Origin: Streptomyces goshikiensis
GTDB taxonomy: Bacteria; Actinomycetota; Actinomycetes; Streptomycetales; Streptomycetaceae
Assembly: GCF_014650555.1 (NCBI RefSeq)
Contig: NZ_BMVE01000002.1
Span: 558,001 to 622,000 of the forward strand
Direction: 5' to 3'
DNA: 64,000 bases
Under the pieces are notes generated by a model, which saw only the letters and a list, made by a program, of their open reading frames with translations, was not told the DNA's origin and did not search any database. Every line of letters begins with the position of its first letter. Position 1 is the first letter of the stretch. Shown here one piece after another: positions 50,042 through 59,232 of this stretch. The translations under genes and the position numbers were made by a program.

Positions 50042-50075
50042 GCGAGGGCCGTGACGGAGAGGTCACTGCCCTCGC
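50042..50075 (+). terminator. Hairpin between the membrane sigma-like gene and metG
   Basis: GCGAGGGC-C-GTGAC (50042-50055), loop GGAGAG, GTCAC-T-GCCCTCGC (50062-50075): 13 paired bases with a single C/T mismatch, followed by TTTCG. It could end the upstream transcript or act as a leader element, since TAGCAT just upstream (50027-50032) could start the metG transcript at its edge. Confidence 0.7.
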
Positions 50076-50107
50076 TTTCGCGTATGTCCACCCAGTGAAA
50101 AAGCGGG

Positions 50108-50164
50108 ACGTGGCCTTTGGCCGGTTCGATACGATGAACCGCATCATCGCCCGACAGGCCACGT
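50108..50164 (+). repeat. Nested inverted repeats in the metG leader
   Basis: Outer arms ACGTGGCCT (50108-50116) and AGGCCACGT (50156-50164) pair over 9 bp; inside lies CGGTTC (50122-50127), loop GATACGAT, GAACCG (50136-50141). The structure ends 32 nt before the metG ATG. It does not carry the T-box AGGGUGG core or any SAM-riboswitch core I can see. Confidence 0.6.
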
Positions 50165-50196
50165 GATACCGCAGATATGAAATGGAGCATCCGAGG

Positions 50197-51912
50197 ATGG
50201 CTCGACACCTGATCACCAGCGCGCTTCCCTACATCAACGGGATCAAGCACCTGGGCAACATGGTCGGGTCGATGCTTCCGGCGGATGTGTACTCCCGGTA
50301 CCTCCGCCAGCGCGGCCACGACGTCCTCTACATCTGCGCCACCGACGAGCACGGCACCCCCGCCGAACTCGCCGCCAAGGAGGCCGGACTCTCGGTCGCC
50401 GAGTTCTGTGCGCAGGCGCACGACGCCCAGAAGGCGGTCTACGACGGCTTCGAGCTGTCCTTCGACTACTTCGGCCGCAGCTCCTCGCAGCAGAACGCCG
50501 AGATCACGCAGCACTTCGCGCGCCGCCTCCAGGAGAACGGCTTCATCGAGGAGCGCGCGATCCGGCAGGTCTACTCGCCGGTCGACGGCCGCTTCCTCCC
50601 GGACCGCTACGTCGAGGGCACCTGCCCGCACTGCGGCTACGACAAGGCCCGCGGCGACCAGTGCGAGAACTGCACCCGCGTCCTGGACCCCACGGACCTG
50701 ATCGAGCCGCGCTCGGCCATCTCCGGCTCCACCGAGCTGGAGGTCCGCGAGACCAAGCACCTCTTCCTCCTCCAGTCCAAGCTCCAGGTCGAGGTGGAGG
50801 CCTGGGTCGCGGAGCACGAGGAGGAGTGGCCGCAGCTGGCGTCCTCGATCGCCCGCAAGTGGCTGACCGAGGGCCTGCACGACCGCGCCATCACCCGTGA
50901 CCTCGACTGGGGCGTGCCGGTCCCGGCCGACACCTGGCCCGAACTGGCCGCCGAGGGCAAGGTCTTCTACGTCTGGTTCGACGCGCCGATCGAGTACATC
51001 GCCTCCACCAAGGAGTGGGCGGACGCCGACCCGGCGAACCGCGACTACAAGTCCTGGTGGTACGAGGCCGAGGACGTGCGCTACACCCAGTTCATGGCCA
51101 AGGACAACGTCCCGTTCCACACGGTGATGTTCCCGGCCACCGAGCTCGGCACCCGCGAGCCGTGGAAGAAGGTCGACTACGTCAAGGCCTTCAACTGGCT
51201 GACGTACTACGGCGGCAAGTTCTCCACCTCGCAGAAGCGCGGCGTCTTCACCGACCAGGCCCTCGCGACCCTGCCGGCCGACTTCTGGCGCTACTTCCTC
51301 ATCGCCAACGCGCCCGAGTCCGACGACTCCTCCTTCACGTGGGAGCACTTCGCCGCCACGGTCAACAAGGACCTCGGCGGCACCCTCGGCAACTTCGTCA
51401 ACCGCGTGCTGACCTTCTCCCGCAAGAAGTTCGGCGACGAGGTCCCGGCGGGCAGCCCCGCGGGCGAGGCCGAGGCCAGGCTCGGAGAGCAGATCGCGGA
51501 GCTGCTGGCCGAGTACGAGGGCCACATGGAGTCCCTCCAGTACCGCAAGGCCGCGGCCGCGCTGCGCGCGCTGTGGTCGGCCGGCAACGCCTACCTCGAC
51601 GAGAAGGCGCCCTGGCTGGAGGTCAAGACCGACCTGGAGGGCGCGGCGCTCACGCTGCGCACCGCGATGAACCTGATCCACCTCTACTCGGTGGTCTCGG
51701 AGCCGTTCATCCCGGCCTCGGCGCGCGCCATGCGCTCCTCCTTCGCGCTCGCCGACGACACGGCGACGTGGGTCACCCCCGAGCAGGCGAAGTCGCTGGA
51801 CGCGGTCCCGGCGGGCACGCCGTTCACCGTGCCGCCCGTGCTGTTCGCCCGGGTCACCGAAGAGGACCTGGAGTCGTACCGGGAGCGCTTCGGCGGTTCC
51901 GAGGCGGGCTGA
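50197..51912 (+). CDS. metG: Methionyl-tRNA synthetase
   Basis: 571 residues from ATG at 50197, where the family start [21 protein letters not shown] lies; the in-frame ATG at 50182 is a possible but less typical start. Class I motifs: HLGN in place of HIGH, and STSQK in place of KMSKS (KFSTSQKRG), a variant seen in actinobacterial MetG. The zinc knuckle is [17 protein letters not shown]. It charges tRNA-Met in the cytoplasm. No C-terminal tRNA-binding (Trbp111) domain, so the short form. It follows two leader hairpins that may regulate it and ends at a strong hairpin. Confidence 0.96.
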   Translation: MARHLITSALPYINGIKHLGNMVGSMLPADVYSRYLRQRGHDVLYICATDEHGTPAELAAKEAGLSVAEFCAQAHDAQKAVYDGFELSFDYFGRSSSQQNAEITQHFARRLQENGFIEERAIRQVYSPVDGRFLPDRYVEGTCPHCGYDKARGDQCENCTRVLDPTDLIEPRSAISGSTELEVRETKHLFLLQSKLQVEVEAWVAEHEEEWPQLASSIARKWLTEGLHDRAITRDLDWGVPVPADTWPELAAEGKVFYVWFDAPIEYIASTKEWADADPANRDYKSWWYEAEDVRYTQFMAKDNVPFHTVMFPATELGTREPWKKVDYVKAFNWLTYYGGKFSTSQKRGVFTDQALATLPADFWRYFLIANAPESDDSSFTWEHFAATVNKDLGGTLGNFVNRVLTFSRKKFGDEVPAGSPAGEAEARLGEQIAELLAEYEGHMESLQYRKAAAALRALWSAGNAYLDEKAPWLEVKTDLEGAALTLRTAMNLIHLYSVVSEPFIPASARAMRSSFALADDTATWVTPEQAKSLDAVPAGTPFTVPPVLFARVTEEDLESYRERFGGSEAG

Positions 51913-51944
51913 CGCCCGGCTGAACGGCCCAGAAGAGAGCTGGA

Positions 51945-51980
51945 CGGAGGGGCGCGATCCCGCGGGGTCGCGCCCCTCCG
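51945..51980. terminator. Bidirectional terminator between metG and the YfcC-type gene
   Basis: CGGAGGGGCGCGATCC (51945-51960) pairs with GGGTCGCGCCCCTCCG (51965-51980), 16 bp with one G-T pair and a 4-nt loop, between two converging genes. Confidence 0.85.
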
Positions 51981-52000
51981 GCGTACCCCCGTACCCCCGG

Positions 52001-53572
52001 TCAGGGAGCCACCGTCGCGCCCACCACCAGGAAGCCGCAGATCAGCACGGCGAGGATCGCGAGCAACGGCCAGACGAAGCGCAGGTACTTGTCGTAGCCG
52101 ACCTTGGCGAGGGCCACGCCGCCGATGGTGACGGCGGTGGTCGGTACCCAGAGGTTCATCCAGCCGCTCGCCGCCTGCCAGGCCGTCACCACCAGCGCGC
52201 GCGAGACCCCGGCGAAGTCCGCCAGCGGGGCCAGGATGGGCATGGCGAGGGTGGCGTGCCCGGAGGTCGAGGGGATCAGGAACGCCAGCGGCAGGTTGAC
52301 CAGGAACACCATCACCGCGAAGACCCCGGACGAGGTGCCCGCGACCACGCCCTCGATCGAGTGGAGGATGGTGTCGGTGATCTTCGAGTTGTTCATGATC
52401 ACCGTGACCCCGCGGGCCAGCATGATGACGAGGGCCGGCGAGATGAAGTCGGCGGCGCCCTGGATGATCGTGGAACTCAGCTTCGCCTCGCCCATCCGCG
52501 CCACCAGGCCCACCAGCACGGACGCGCACATGAACAGCGCCGACAGCTCCGGAAACGACCAGTCCAGTTCCCAGGAGTACGCGGCCGCGTCCGCCCGGCC
52601 GGTGAGCGCGCCCGCCCAGGGCACCACCGAGAAGATCATGAACCCGAAGACCAGGACGAGCACCACCAGCACCGTCTTGTGCAGGCGGGTCAGTTCCGGT
52701 TCCACCACGTCGGCGCCGGTCGCCTTCTGCTCCCGGTCGCCGGGCAGGAACCCGCACAGGGACTTCGCCGGGTCCTTCTCGACGCGGCGCGCGTACCGGG
52801 TGACGTAGAGGATCGTGACGGGGGTGAGCACCACCCACATCGCCGCGCGCAGCGCGATGCCGTCGCCGAGGGAGATGCCGGCGGCCGAGGAGGCCACACC
52901 GGTGGCGAAGGGGTTCACCGTCGAGCACAGCACGCCGATGCCCGCACCGAGGATGGCGGTGCCGGCGGCGACGAGCCGGTCGTAGCCGAGGGCCAGCATC
53001 ATCGGCACCAGCAGGCCGTAGAAGCCGAGAGTCTCCTCCGCGAAGCCCTCCACCGTCCCGAGGACGGAGAAGACCAGCATCACGGCGGCGATCAGCAGCG
53101 CGCCCCGGTCGCGGAGCCGGTGCGCCAGGAGGGCGATCCCCCGGTCGAGGGCGCCGGTGGCGAAGACGACGGTGATGAACGCGCCGATGGCGAGGACGAA
53201 GAGGAAGACGCCCGCGCTGCCGTACAGGGCTCCGGTGAAGGTCGGGCCGACCTCCTGGGTGGCGGGGTCCCGGATGCCGTACAGGCCGTTGACGGGGGCG
53301 AGGAAGAGGTCGTTCAGGCGCTCGGTGAAGCTCCGGCTGCCGGGGACCCGGTGGTAGGTGCCGGCGACGGGCGCGCCGTCCGCGTCGCGGTCGTACTCGC
53401 CGGCCGGGACGAGGAAGGCCAGCAGCCAGACCGCCACCGTGACCAGGGCGAGGATCGTCAGCGCGCTCGGGAAGGCGAACTTCCTCGCCGCGGGGGCCGG
53501 CTCGCCCTCCCCGGGCACGGGAGGCACGGGCGCCGCCGGGGGCGCGGCGGGCGGGCCCGGCGGACTCGTCAT
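52001..53572 (-). CDS. YfcC-family (DcuC-superfamily) membrane carrier
   Basis: 523 residues from ATG at 53572 (GGAGGAG upstream). A Pro/Ala-rich N-terminal tail precedes about twelve membrane helices, the first being FPSALTILALVTVAVWLLAFLVPAGEYDR, the standard YfcC opening. The re-entrant motifs CSTVNPFATGVASSAAG and FLIPSTSGHATLAMPILAPLADFAGVSR mark the two halves of the DcuC-like fold. Relatives carry arginine/ornithine, C4-dicarboxylates or short peptides; the substrate here is undecided. Single gene, convergent with metG and divergent from gap. Confidence 0.87.
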   Translation of the reverse strand: MTSPPGPPAAPPAAPVPPVPGEGEPAPAARKFAFPSALTILALVTVAVWLLAFLVPAGEYDRDADGAPVAGTYHRVPGSRSFTERLNDLFLAPVNGLYGIRDPATQEVGPTFTGALYGSAGVFLFVLAIGAFITVVFATGALDRGIALLAHRLRDRGALLIAAVMLVFSVLGTVEGFAEETLGFYGLLVPMMLALGYDRLVAAGTAILGAGIGVLCSTVNPFATGVASSAAGISLGDGIALRAAMWVVLTPVTILYVTRYARRVEKDPAKSLCGFLPGDREQKATGADVVEPELTRLHKTVLVVLVLVFGFMIFSVVPWAGALTGRADAAAYSWELDWSFPELSALFMCASVLVGLVARMGEAKLSSTIIQGAADFISPALVIMLARGVTVIMNNSKITDTILHSIEGVVAGTSSGVFAVMVFLVNLPLAFLIPSTSGHATLAMPILAPLADFAGVSRALVVTAWQAASGWMNLWVPTTAVTIGGVALAKVGYDKYLRFVWPLLAILAVLICGFLVVGATVAP

Positions 53573-53756
53573 GACCTTGTCTCCTCCCGGGCCGACCCGG
53601 CCGGCGGCTTGCGGTTCGCTGCTTCGAGCATGGGACCGGGGGGAGGCGGGCGCCGTGGGGGATGAGCCGTGCGGGTGAAGGGCGCGGCTGAGCTGGGCAA
53701 ATGCGCCGGGCGTCGTGCTGGGGCGGACCGCGTGAAGGATCAAAGTACGGTGGGGT

Positions 53757-53762
53757 TAGCAT
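53757..53762 (+). promoter_or_regulatory. Possible -10 box for gap
   Basis: TAGCAT, 31 nt before the GTG at 53794, in a short AT-rich stretch of the 221-bp divergent interval. -35 unclear. Confidence 0.35.
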
Positions 53763-53793
53763 ATGAGCGCCGCCTAGCTCGAAAGATAAACCT

Positions 53794-55236
53794 GTGACTG
53801 TCAACGAGGACTCGTTCACCAACTGGAAGAACCGCGAAGAGATCGCGGAGTCGATGATCCCGATCATCGGGAAGCTGCACCGCGAGCGGGACGTCACCGT
53901 CCTGCTGCACAGCCGCTCCTTGGTGAACAAGTCGGTGGTCAGCATTCTCAAGACCCACCGGTTCGCCCGGCAGATGCCCGGCGGTGAGCTCTCGGTCACC
54001 GAGACGCTGCCGTTCCTGGAGGCGCTGACCGCACTGGACCTCGGCCCTTCCCAGATCGACCTGGGCATGCTGGCCGCCGAGTACAAGACCGACGACCGCG
54101 GTCTGTCGGTCGCGGAGTTCACCGCGGAGGCCGTCTCCGGCGCCACGGGTGAGAACAAGATCGAGCGGTGCAAGCCCCGCGACGTCGTCCTCTACGGCTT
54201 CGGCCGCATCGGCCGCCTCGTCGCCCGCCTGCTCATCGAGAAGGCCGGCTCCGGCAACGGACTGCGGCTGCGCGCCATCGTCGTGCGCGGCGGTGGCGAG
54301 GCGGACCTCGTCAAGCGCGCCTCGCTGCTGCGGCGCGACTCCATCCACGGCCAGTTCCAGGGCACCATCACCGTGGACGAGGCGACGAGCACGATCATCG
54401 CCAACGGCAACGCCATCAAGGTGATCTACGCGAACGACCCGTCGGAGATCGACTACACGGCGTACGGCATCAACGACGCCATCCTCATCGACAACACCGG
54501 CAAGTGGCGCGACCGCGAGGGCCTGTCGACGCACCTGCGTCCGGGCATCGACAAGGTCGTCCTGACCGCTCCCGGCAAGGGCGACGTCCCGAACATCGTG
54601 CACGGCGTCAACCACGACACGATCAAGCCGGACGAGCGGATCCTGTCCTGCGCCTCCTGCACCACCAACGCGATCGTCCCGCCGCTGAAGGCCATGGACG
54701 ACGAGTACGGCGTCCTGCGCGGGCACGTCGAGACCGTCCACTCGTTCACGAACGACCAGAACCTGCTGGACAACTACCACAAGGCCGACCGCCGTGGCCG
54801 CAGCGCGCCGCTGAACATGGTCATCACGGAGACCGGTGCCGCCTCCGCGGTCGCCAAGGCGCTCCCCGACCTCAAGGCGCCCATCACCGGCAGCTCGATC
54901 CGCGTCCCCGTCCCGGACGTCTCGATCGCCATCCTCAGCCTGCGCCTGGGCCGCGAGACCACCCGCGAGGAGGTCCTCGACTACCTCCGCGAGGTCTCGC
55001 TGCACTCGCCGCTGAAGCGCCAGATCGACTTCACGACCGCCCCCGACGCCGTCTCCATGGACTTCGTCGGCTCGCGGCACGCCTCGATCGTCGACGCCGG
55101 CGCCACCAAGGTCGACGGCGACAACGCCATCCTCTACCTCTGGTACGACAACGAGTTCGGCTACTCCTGCCAGGTCATCCGGGTCGTCCAGCACGTCTCC
55201 GGCGTGGAGTACCCGACCTACCCGGCCGCCATCTGA
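53794..55236 (+). CDS. gap: Glyceraldehyde-3-phosphate dehydrogenase, long (GapB-like) form
   Basis: 480 residues from GTG at 53794. About 130 residues precede the Rossmann domain, which begins VVLYGFGRIGRLVARLL; the catalytic Cys (about residue 289) is in SCASCTTNAIVPP, with its His in VETVHSFTNDQNLLDNYH, and WYDNEFGYSCQV is the C-terminal signature. Typical glycolytic GAPDHs have 330-340 residues. The long form, with the same N-terminal domain, matches the Corynebacterium glutamicum GapB/GapX type of 480 residues, which acts mainly in gluconeogenesis. It oxidises glyceraldehyde-3-phosphate or runs in reverse. Single gene. Confidence 0.94.
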   Translation: MTVNEDSFTNWKNREEIAESMIPIIGKLHRERDVTVLLHSRSLVNKSVVSILKTHRFARQMPGGELSVTETLPFLEALTALDLGPSQIDLGMLAAEYKTDDRGLSVAEFTAEAVSGATGENKIERCKPRDVVLYGFGRIGRLVARLLIEKAGSGNGLRLRAIVVRGGGEADLVKRASLLRRDSIHGQFQGTITVDEATSTIIANGNAIKVIYANDPSEIDYTAYGINDAILIDNTGKWRDREGLSTHLRPGIDKVVLTAPGKGDVPNIVHGVNHDTIKPDERILSCASCTTNAIVPPLKAMDDEYGVLRGHVETVHSFTNDQNLLDNYHKADRRGRSAPLNMVITETGAASAVAKALPDLKAPITGSSIRVPVPDVSIAILSLRLGRETTREEVLDYLREVSLHSPLKRQIDFTTAPDAVSMDFVGSRHASIVDAGATKVDGDNAILYLWYDNEFGYSCQVIRVVQHVSGVEYPTYPAAI

Positions 55237-55293
55237 TCCAGCGCGCCCCGCACGTCCGACCGACCCGGCGCCCCGGCGGGCGGGCCGGCGGTG

Positions 55294-55327
55294 GGCGGCG
55301 ACCGGTCCCCTACGGGACCCGGCCGCC
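55294..55327. terminator. Bidirectional hairpin between gap and the P450 gene
   Basis: GGCGGC (55294-55299) pairs with GCCGCC (55322-55327), and GGTCCC (55304-55309) with GGGACC (55314-55319) around a 4-nt loop; a small internal loop separates the two stems. It lies between converging genes. Confidence 0.7.
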
Positions 55328-55343
55328 AGCCCGCCGCCGCCCG

Positions 55344-56534
55344 TCACCGGCGGCGCCGGTCCGGTTCCCGGGCCCGTTCCCGGTCACCGGGAACGCCCCC
55401 GGCGCGGGCGCGCACCGGCAGCCGCGCGTACGAGGGGACCAGCACCCCGCGCGCCGGACGCCGCCCGGCTATCGACAGCTCCGGGAAGCCCCGCAGCGCC
55501 CCGACCACCGCCCGGACCTCCGCCATCGCCAGCGGCATCCCCAGACAGAAGTGCGGCCCCGCCCCGAACCAGAGCCGGCGCAGCCCGGCCGTTTCCGCCG
55601 CGTCCCGATCCGGCGCGAACGGCCCGTACGCCCGCGCGCACAGCAGCGTGGCGATCACCACCCGCTCCCCGGCCGCCACCCGGACACCCTCGATCCGGCC
55701 CGCCCGGGCCGCGCTGCGCAGCATCACCGGCGTCGGTGACGTCACCCGCAGCGCCTCCTCCACCAGCGCGTCCGTGATCCCGTCCGGCCCGCGCCCCGTG
55801 TCATGGGCCAGCGCCACCAGCCGCGGCACGAAGGAGACCAGCGTCTCCGTGCCGGTCAGCAGGAACAGCCCGACCGCGCCCCGCGCCTCCGCCTCGTCCA
55901 GCCCCAACGCGCGCAGCCGCCCCGCCGCCGTGGACTCGTCCCCGGCCCGGTACGCGGCCACCGCCGCCTCGGTGAGCCGGGCCAGCGCCGCCCGGGCCCG
56001 CTCCGTCTGACGCCCGGTCAGCGTCGTCCGCCACAGCCGTACGGCCGACACCGCCGCAGAGGCCTCGGCGAAACCGGCCCCGCCGGGCGGCATCCCGACC
56101 AGCTCGCGGATCACCCCGGCGGCCCCGTCCCGGACGACCCGTACGAGGTCCACCTCCGCGCCCGCCGCCAGCCGCCGCTCCAGGTCCGCGAGCGGGGCGC
56201 GCAGCACCCGCTCGCACACCGTCGCCACGTATCCCGGTGTGAACAGGCCGCCCAGCCGCCGGCGCAGCTCCGCGTGCTCGGCGCCCTCCAGGGTGATCAG
56301 CGTGCGCGGGCCCAGCACCGGGGTCCACAGCCCGGCCGCCGCCCCCGGCCCGGTCTTCGTGTACGCCCCGGTGTCCAGGAGCACCTCCCGGGCCACCCGG
56401 GCGTCGCTCACCACCACCCCGACCCGGGGCACCCGCACCACCGGGCCGCGCGCCGCGACCGCCCGCATCAGCCGGTACGCCACGGGATGCGCGGCCGTCT
56501 GCACCCGCCGCTCCCAGCGCTCCCACTCCTCCAT
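55344..56534 (-). CDS. Cytochrome P450
   Basis: 396 residues. The haem-ligand loop is WFGAGPHFCLGMPLA (Cys near residue 335), the K-helix ExxR is in VEEALRVT, and the I-helix oxygen-activating segment is LFLLTGTETLVSFV, with a Thr-Glu-Thr rather than the usual acid-Thr pair. The C-terminus is strongly Arg-rich. It hydroxylates an unknown small molecule and needs ferredoxin partners located elsewhere. The ATG lies 6 nt after TAGGTT, so the mRNA is leaderless. It stands alone without biosynthetic neighbours. Confidence 0.94.
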   Translation of the reverse strand: MEEWERWERRVQTAAHPVAYRLMRAVAARGPVVRVPRVGVVVSDARVAREVLLDTGAYTKTGPGAAAGLWTPVLGPRTLITLEGAEHAELRRRLGGLFTPGYVATVCERVLRAPLADLERRLAAGAEVDLVRVVRDGAAGVIRELVGMPPGGAGFAEASAAVSAVRLWRTTLTGRQTERARAALARLTEAAVAAYRAGDESTAAGRLRALGLDEAEARGAVGLFLLTGTETLVSFVPRLVALAHDTGRGPDGITDALVEEALRVTSPTPVMLRSAARAGRIEGVRVAAGERVVIATLLCARAYGPFAPDRDAAETAGLRRLWFGAGPHFCLGMPLAMAEVRAVVGALRGFPELSIAGRRPARGVLVPSYARLPVRARAGGVPGDRERAREPDRRRR

Positions 56535-56540
56535 CCCGGC

Positions 56541-56546
56541 AACCTA
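56541..56546 (-). promoter_or_regulatory. -10 box, leaderless start of the P450 gene
   Basis: TAGGTT on the minus strand, exactly 6 nt before the ATG at 56534, and no ribosome site. Confidence 0.65.
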
Positions 56547-56673
56547 GCGCCACCGGTGGCCGAAAGTGACCCCTCGGACCAGGGATCTTGACCTGTCTGA
56601 CGCGTATCGAAGGGATGCCGTGATCGTTTCTTCAGACGTAACCCCACCATCTGCGGCGGAAACGGGAGGACGT

Positions 56674-57264
56674 GTGGCGACCGCTTGGCAGTACCTCGCC
56701 GGGGCGGGCCTGGTGGCGGCGCTCTGCCCGCTCCAGGCCCAGGTGGCGGTCGCGGGCGAGGGGTACGGCGACGCGGCCGGTGGCACTACCGGCGGCGTCG
56801 CCTTCGCCGGCGGCGGTGCGTTCGCCGGCGCGGCCCGTCCCGGCACGGCCCCCGCCGACGCCTGCGTGCCGACCCCGCCGCCGGCGCCCGTACCGCCGCC
56901 GGCGCCCTCCGCGCGGCCCGCCGGGCCGCCGCCCCCCGCCCGGCCTCCGGTACGGGTGACCGTCCCCGCCGCCGAGCGGCCGACCGTCCACCACCCCGGG
57001 CGCGCGGCCGTGCCCGCCCGGCCGCGCGACGCGAAGGCACCGGCACCCGCGGCGGAACCCCGGGCGGAGGCCGCGGAGGTCACCGCCCCGCCCGCGCCGG
57101 CCGTCGCCGGGGTGGCGCGGTTCCACGTGCGCCCGTACCACGCGACGGCCCTGGAGCGGCGCGGCCCGGGCGGTCTGTCCACCGTGATGCTCATGACCGT
57201 CGTCACCACCCCGGCCGTCCTCGCGGCCGCCGCGCTCCGCCCCCGCGGCAAGAGCCGGCGCTGA
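56674..57264 (+). CDS. Pro/Ala-rich exported membrane-anchored protein
   Basis: 196 residues from the GTG at 56674, chosen because GGAGG lies 4 nt upstream; longer forms from 56566 or 56620 are possible. It starts MATAWQYLAGAGLVAALCPLQAQVAVAGEG, a signal peptide or first membrane segment. The middle is Gly-rich, then Pro/Ala/Arg-rich with many PPAP-type runs. It ends in a hydrophobic helix (STVMLMTVVTTPAVLAAAAL) and a basic tail, RPRGKSRR, as in surface proteins kept in the membrane. Function unknown. Followed by the DUF4239 gene 37 nt downstream. Confidence 0.65.
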   Translation: MATAWQYLAGAGLVAALCPLQAQVAVAGEGYGDAAGGTTGGVAFAGGGAFAGAARPGTAPADACVPTPPPAPVPPPAPSARPAGPPPPARPPVRVTVPAAERPTVHHPGRAAVPARPRDAKAPAPAAEPRAEAAEVTAPPAPAVAGVARFHVRPYHATALERRGPGGLSTVMLMTVVTTPAVLAAAALRPRGKSRR

Positions 57265-57301
57265 CGCCGCACACCACCGATCCACAAACGGGAGAACCCT
57301 C

Positions 57302-58078
57302 GTGTCCCAATGGCTGGTCCTGGCCATCGCCATGGCGCTCGTCTGCGCCCTCGTCCTCACCTTCACCGCGATCCGGCACCGCCGCGTCGCCGAAGACGAG
57401 GACACCAGCGAAACGCCCGACGTCATCGAGTACATGACGATGATGGTCGGCGTGGTCTACGCGATCGTGCTGGGCCTCGCCATCGCCGGAGTCTGGGAGG
57501 CGCGCGGCACCGCCGAGGACGACGTGCGCCGCGAGGCCCAGGCGCTGTACGAGGTCACCCAGCGCGCCGACGTCTACCCGGCCCCCGTCCGCGACCGGAT
57601 GCGGGACGAGGTGAGCGCCTACGTCTCCCACACCGTCAACGTGGACTGGCCGCGGCTGACCGCGGGGGAGGCCGCCTCCGCCGAAGGCGGCGTGCTGCTG
57701 TCCAAGCTGCGCACCGACGTCACCCACCAGAGCCCCACCAGCGAGATCCAGGCCCAGGCCTACCAGCCGCTGCTGGACCACATCGCCGTCGCCGACGACG
57801 CCCGGCACTCGCGGACGCAGAGCTCGGAGTCCACCCTGCCGAGCGTGGTGTGGGTGGGGCTGCTGGTGGGAGGGGTGGTGACCGTGGGGCTGATCTTCAC
57901 CTTGCAGATCCGCCGCTCCGGCCGTGAGCTGCTGCTCGCCGGTCTGTTCAGCGCGCTGATCGTGTTCCTGCTGTTCATGGTGTGGAGCTTCGACGCACCC
58001 TACGGCCGGAACGGAATCGATTCGGCGGGGCCGTTCGAGGAACTGTTCCCGGCGGTCACGGTGACCGCCGCCCGCTGA
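57302..58078 (+). CDS. DUF4239 membrane protein
   Basis: 258 residues from GTG at 57302. Four membrane helices are visible: MSQWLVLAIAMALVCALVLTFTAI, MTMMVGVVYAIVLGLAIAGVWEAR, VVWVGLLVGGVVTVGLIFTLQI and LLLAGLFSALIVFLLFMVWSF, separated by a soluble stretch with VRREAQALYEVTQRADVYP. This is the DUF4239 layout (bestrophin-like family). No function is known; an anion channel has been suggested for the fold. Its last 79 nt overlap, in antisense, the end of the MAB_1171c-type gene. Confidence 0.85.
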   Translation: MSQWLVLAIAMALVCALVLTFTAIRHRRVAEDEDTSETPDVIEYMTMMVGVVYAIVLGLAIAGVWEARGTAEDDVRREAQALYEVTQRADVYPAPVRDRMRDEVSAYVSHTVNVDWPRLTAGEAASAEGGVLLSKLRTDVTHQSPTSEIQAQAYQPLLDHIAVADDARHSRTQSSESTLPSVVWVGLLVGGVVTVGLIFTLQIRRSGRELLLAGLFSALIVFLLFMVWSFDAPYGRNGIDSAGPFEELFPAVTVTAAR

Positions 58079-59232
58079 CGCACCGCCGCCACCAGCGGCG
58101 AATGCCGCAGCGCGTGGGAGATCCGGACGAGATCGCGCGCCCCGGCGGCGGTGTCCGGCGCCTCGCCGCCCTCGCCGGCCTCGATCGCCTCGCCCTCCGG
58201 GTCCGCGGAGCGCGCCTTCACGGCGGCCGCGACCATCGCGGCGTCGGCGATCGCGCGGGCCGTCTCCTCGTCCGCGCCGTCGGCGAGGGCGCGCCCGTAG
58301 GCGGTGTCCCGGTGGTCCGTGTCGAAGTACGGGCCCAGGTGCAGGAATCCGTCGTGGATGTCCGACTCCCGCTGGATCACCCGGATCTCGGCCGGCGTCC
58401 ACCAGGACATCCGCACGGCGGGCGCGACGGCGGGCGCGGCCCCGTGCACCTCCTGCCAGAGCGCGCCGAGCCTGCGGTACGTCGCCCAGGTCTGCCAGCT
58501 GTCCGAGAGCCGCTGGCAGACCAGCGGGAGCACGAAGCCGACGGCGCTGACGAGCGCGCCCGCCGAGGCGAGCGGCGGGGCGACGAAGGTGCTCAGGTCG
58601 TCCAGGTCGTTCCCGGTCCAGCGGGCGAAGACCGCGGTGAACTTGGTGGCGTCGTAGGCGAGGCTGAACCCGTACCCGCACACGATGATCATCAGACCGA
58701 TGCGCAGCCAGCCGTGCACCTGGAGGGACCAGCGCCAGCACATCGCCGACATCGTCAGCGCCGCGACGCTGTGGGCCAGCAGGTAGAGGGCGATCAGGGT
58801 CCGGATGTACGGGGTGTTCGCGTAGTACGTGTCGAAGTCGCGCAGCCGCTCCTGCGGGGCGTCCCCGAGGACGAACAGGACGACGAGCACGGCGGCGACG
58901 GCGGAGTAGCCGAGGATCCAGCGGCGGGAGGTCCGCCGGGTCTCCTCCGGCGGCCCGCCCCGCCAGTTGACGATCAGCACCAGGCAGGAGGCGCTGAACA
59001 GGGTCATCAGGCAGTAGACGAGCGGGGCCGAGACGTTGGGGATCCCGGTCAGGCGGTTGACGGCGTGGATCGTGGGCGGCGCGGCGAACGTGAAGACCGC
59101 CGTGGCGAGGACGAGCAGGACACACACCGAACGCTGGAGCGGATCGCGCCAGCTGTTGCGGAGCGCCGGCAGCTTGCACGCGAGTGACACCGCCATCGCG
59201 GCCGCCGGGATGTAGTAGTCCTGTCCGTTCAA
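58000..59232 (-). CDS. MAB_1171c-family putative transporter
   Basis: 410 residues from a TTG at 59232, whose bases overlap the TGA stop of the peptidase gene (TTGA), so it is translationally coupled. About seven helices lie in residues 1-260 (YYIPAAAMAVSLACKLPAL, VCVLLVLATAVFTFA, LVYCLMTLFSASCLVLIV, ILGYSAVAAVLVVLFVLG, YIRTLIALYLLAHSVAALT, IGLMIIVCGYGFSLA, AGALVSAVGFVLPLV). The cytoplasmic C-terminal 150 residues include RRLGALWQEVHGAAP and a conserved HRDTAYGRAL region. The family is named after a Mycobacterium abscessus protein and has no proven substrate. It is always seen with XRE and ImmA/IrrE genes, as here. Confidence 0.82.
   Translation of the reverse strand: MNGQDYYIPAAAMAVSLACKLPALRNSWRDPLQRSVCVLLVLATAVFTFAAPPTIHAVNRLTGIPNVSAPLVYCLMTLFSASCLVLIVNWRGGPPEETRRTSRRWILGYSAVAAVLVVLFVLGDAPQERLRDFDTYYANTPYIRTLIALYLLAHSVAALTMSAMCWRWSLQVHGWLRIGLMIIVCGYGFSLAYDATKFTAVFARWTGNDLDDLSTFVAPPLASAGALVSAVGFVLPLVCQRLSDSWQTWATYRRLGALWQEVHGAAPAVAPAVRMSWWTPAEIRVIQRESDIHDGFLHLGPYFDTDHRDTAYGRALADGADEETARAIADAAMVAAAVKARSADPEGEAIEAGEGGEAPDTAAGARDLVRISHALRHSPLVAAVRQRAAVTVTAGNSSSNGPAESIPFRP

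Noticed and set aside
50108..50164. T-box or SAM riboswitch upstream of metG
   Set aside because: Neither the T-box AGGGUGG core nor a SAM-riboswitch core can be found; only unassigned hairpins remain.
51684..54173. 829-residue minus-strand open frame over metG end, YfcC and gap
   Set aside because: Arg/Gly/Pro-rich translation without domains, overlapping three real genes on known strands.
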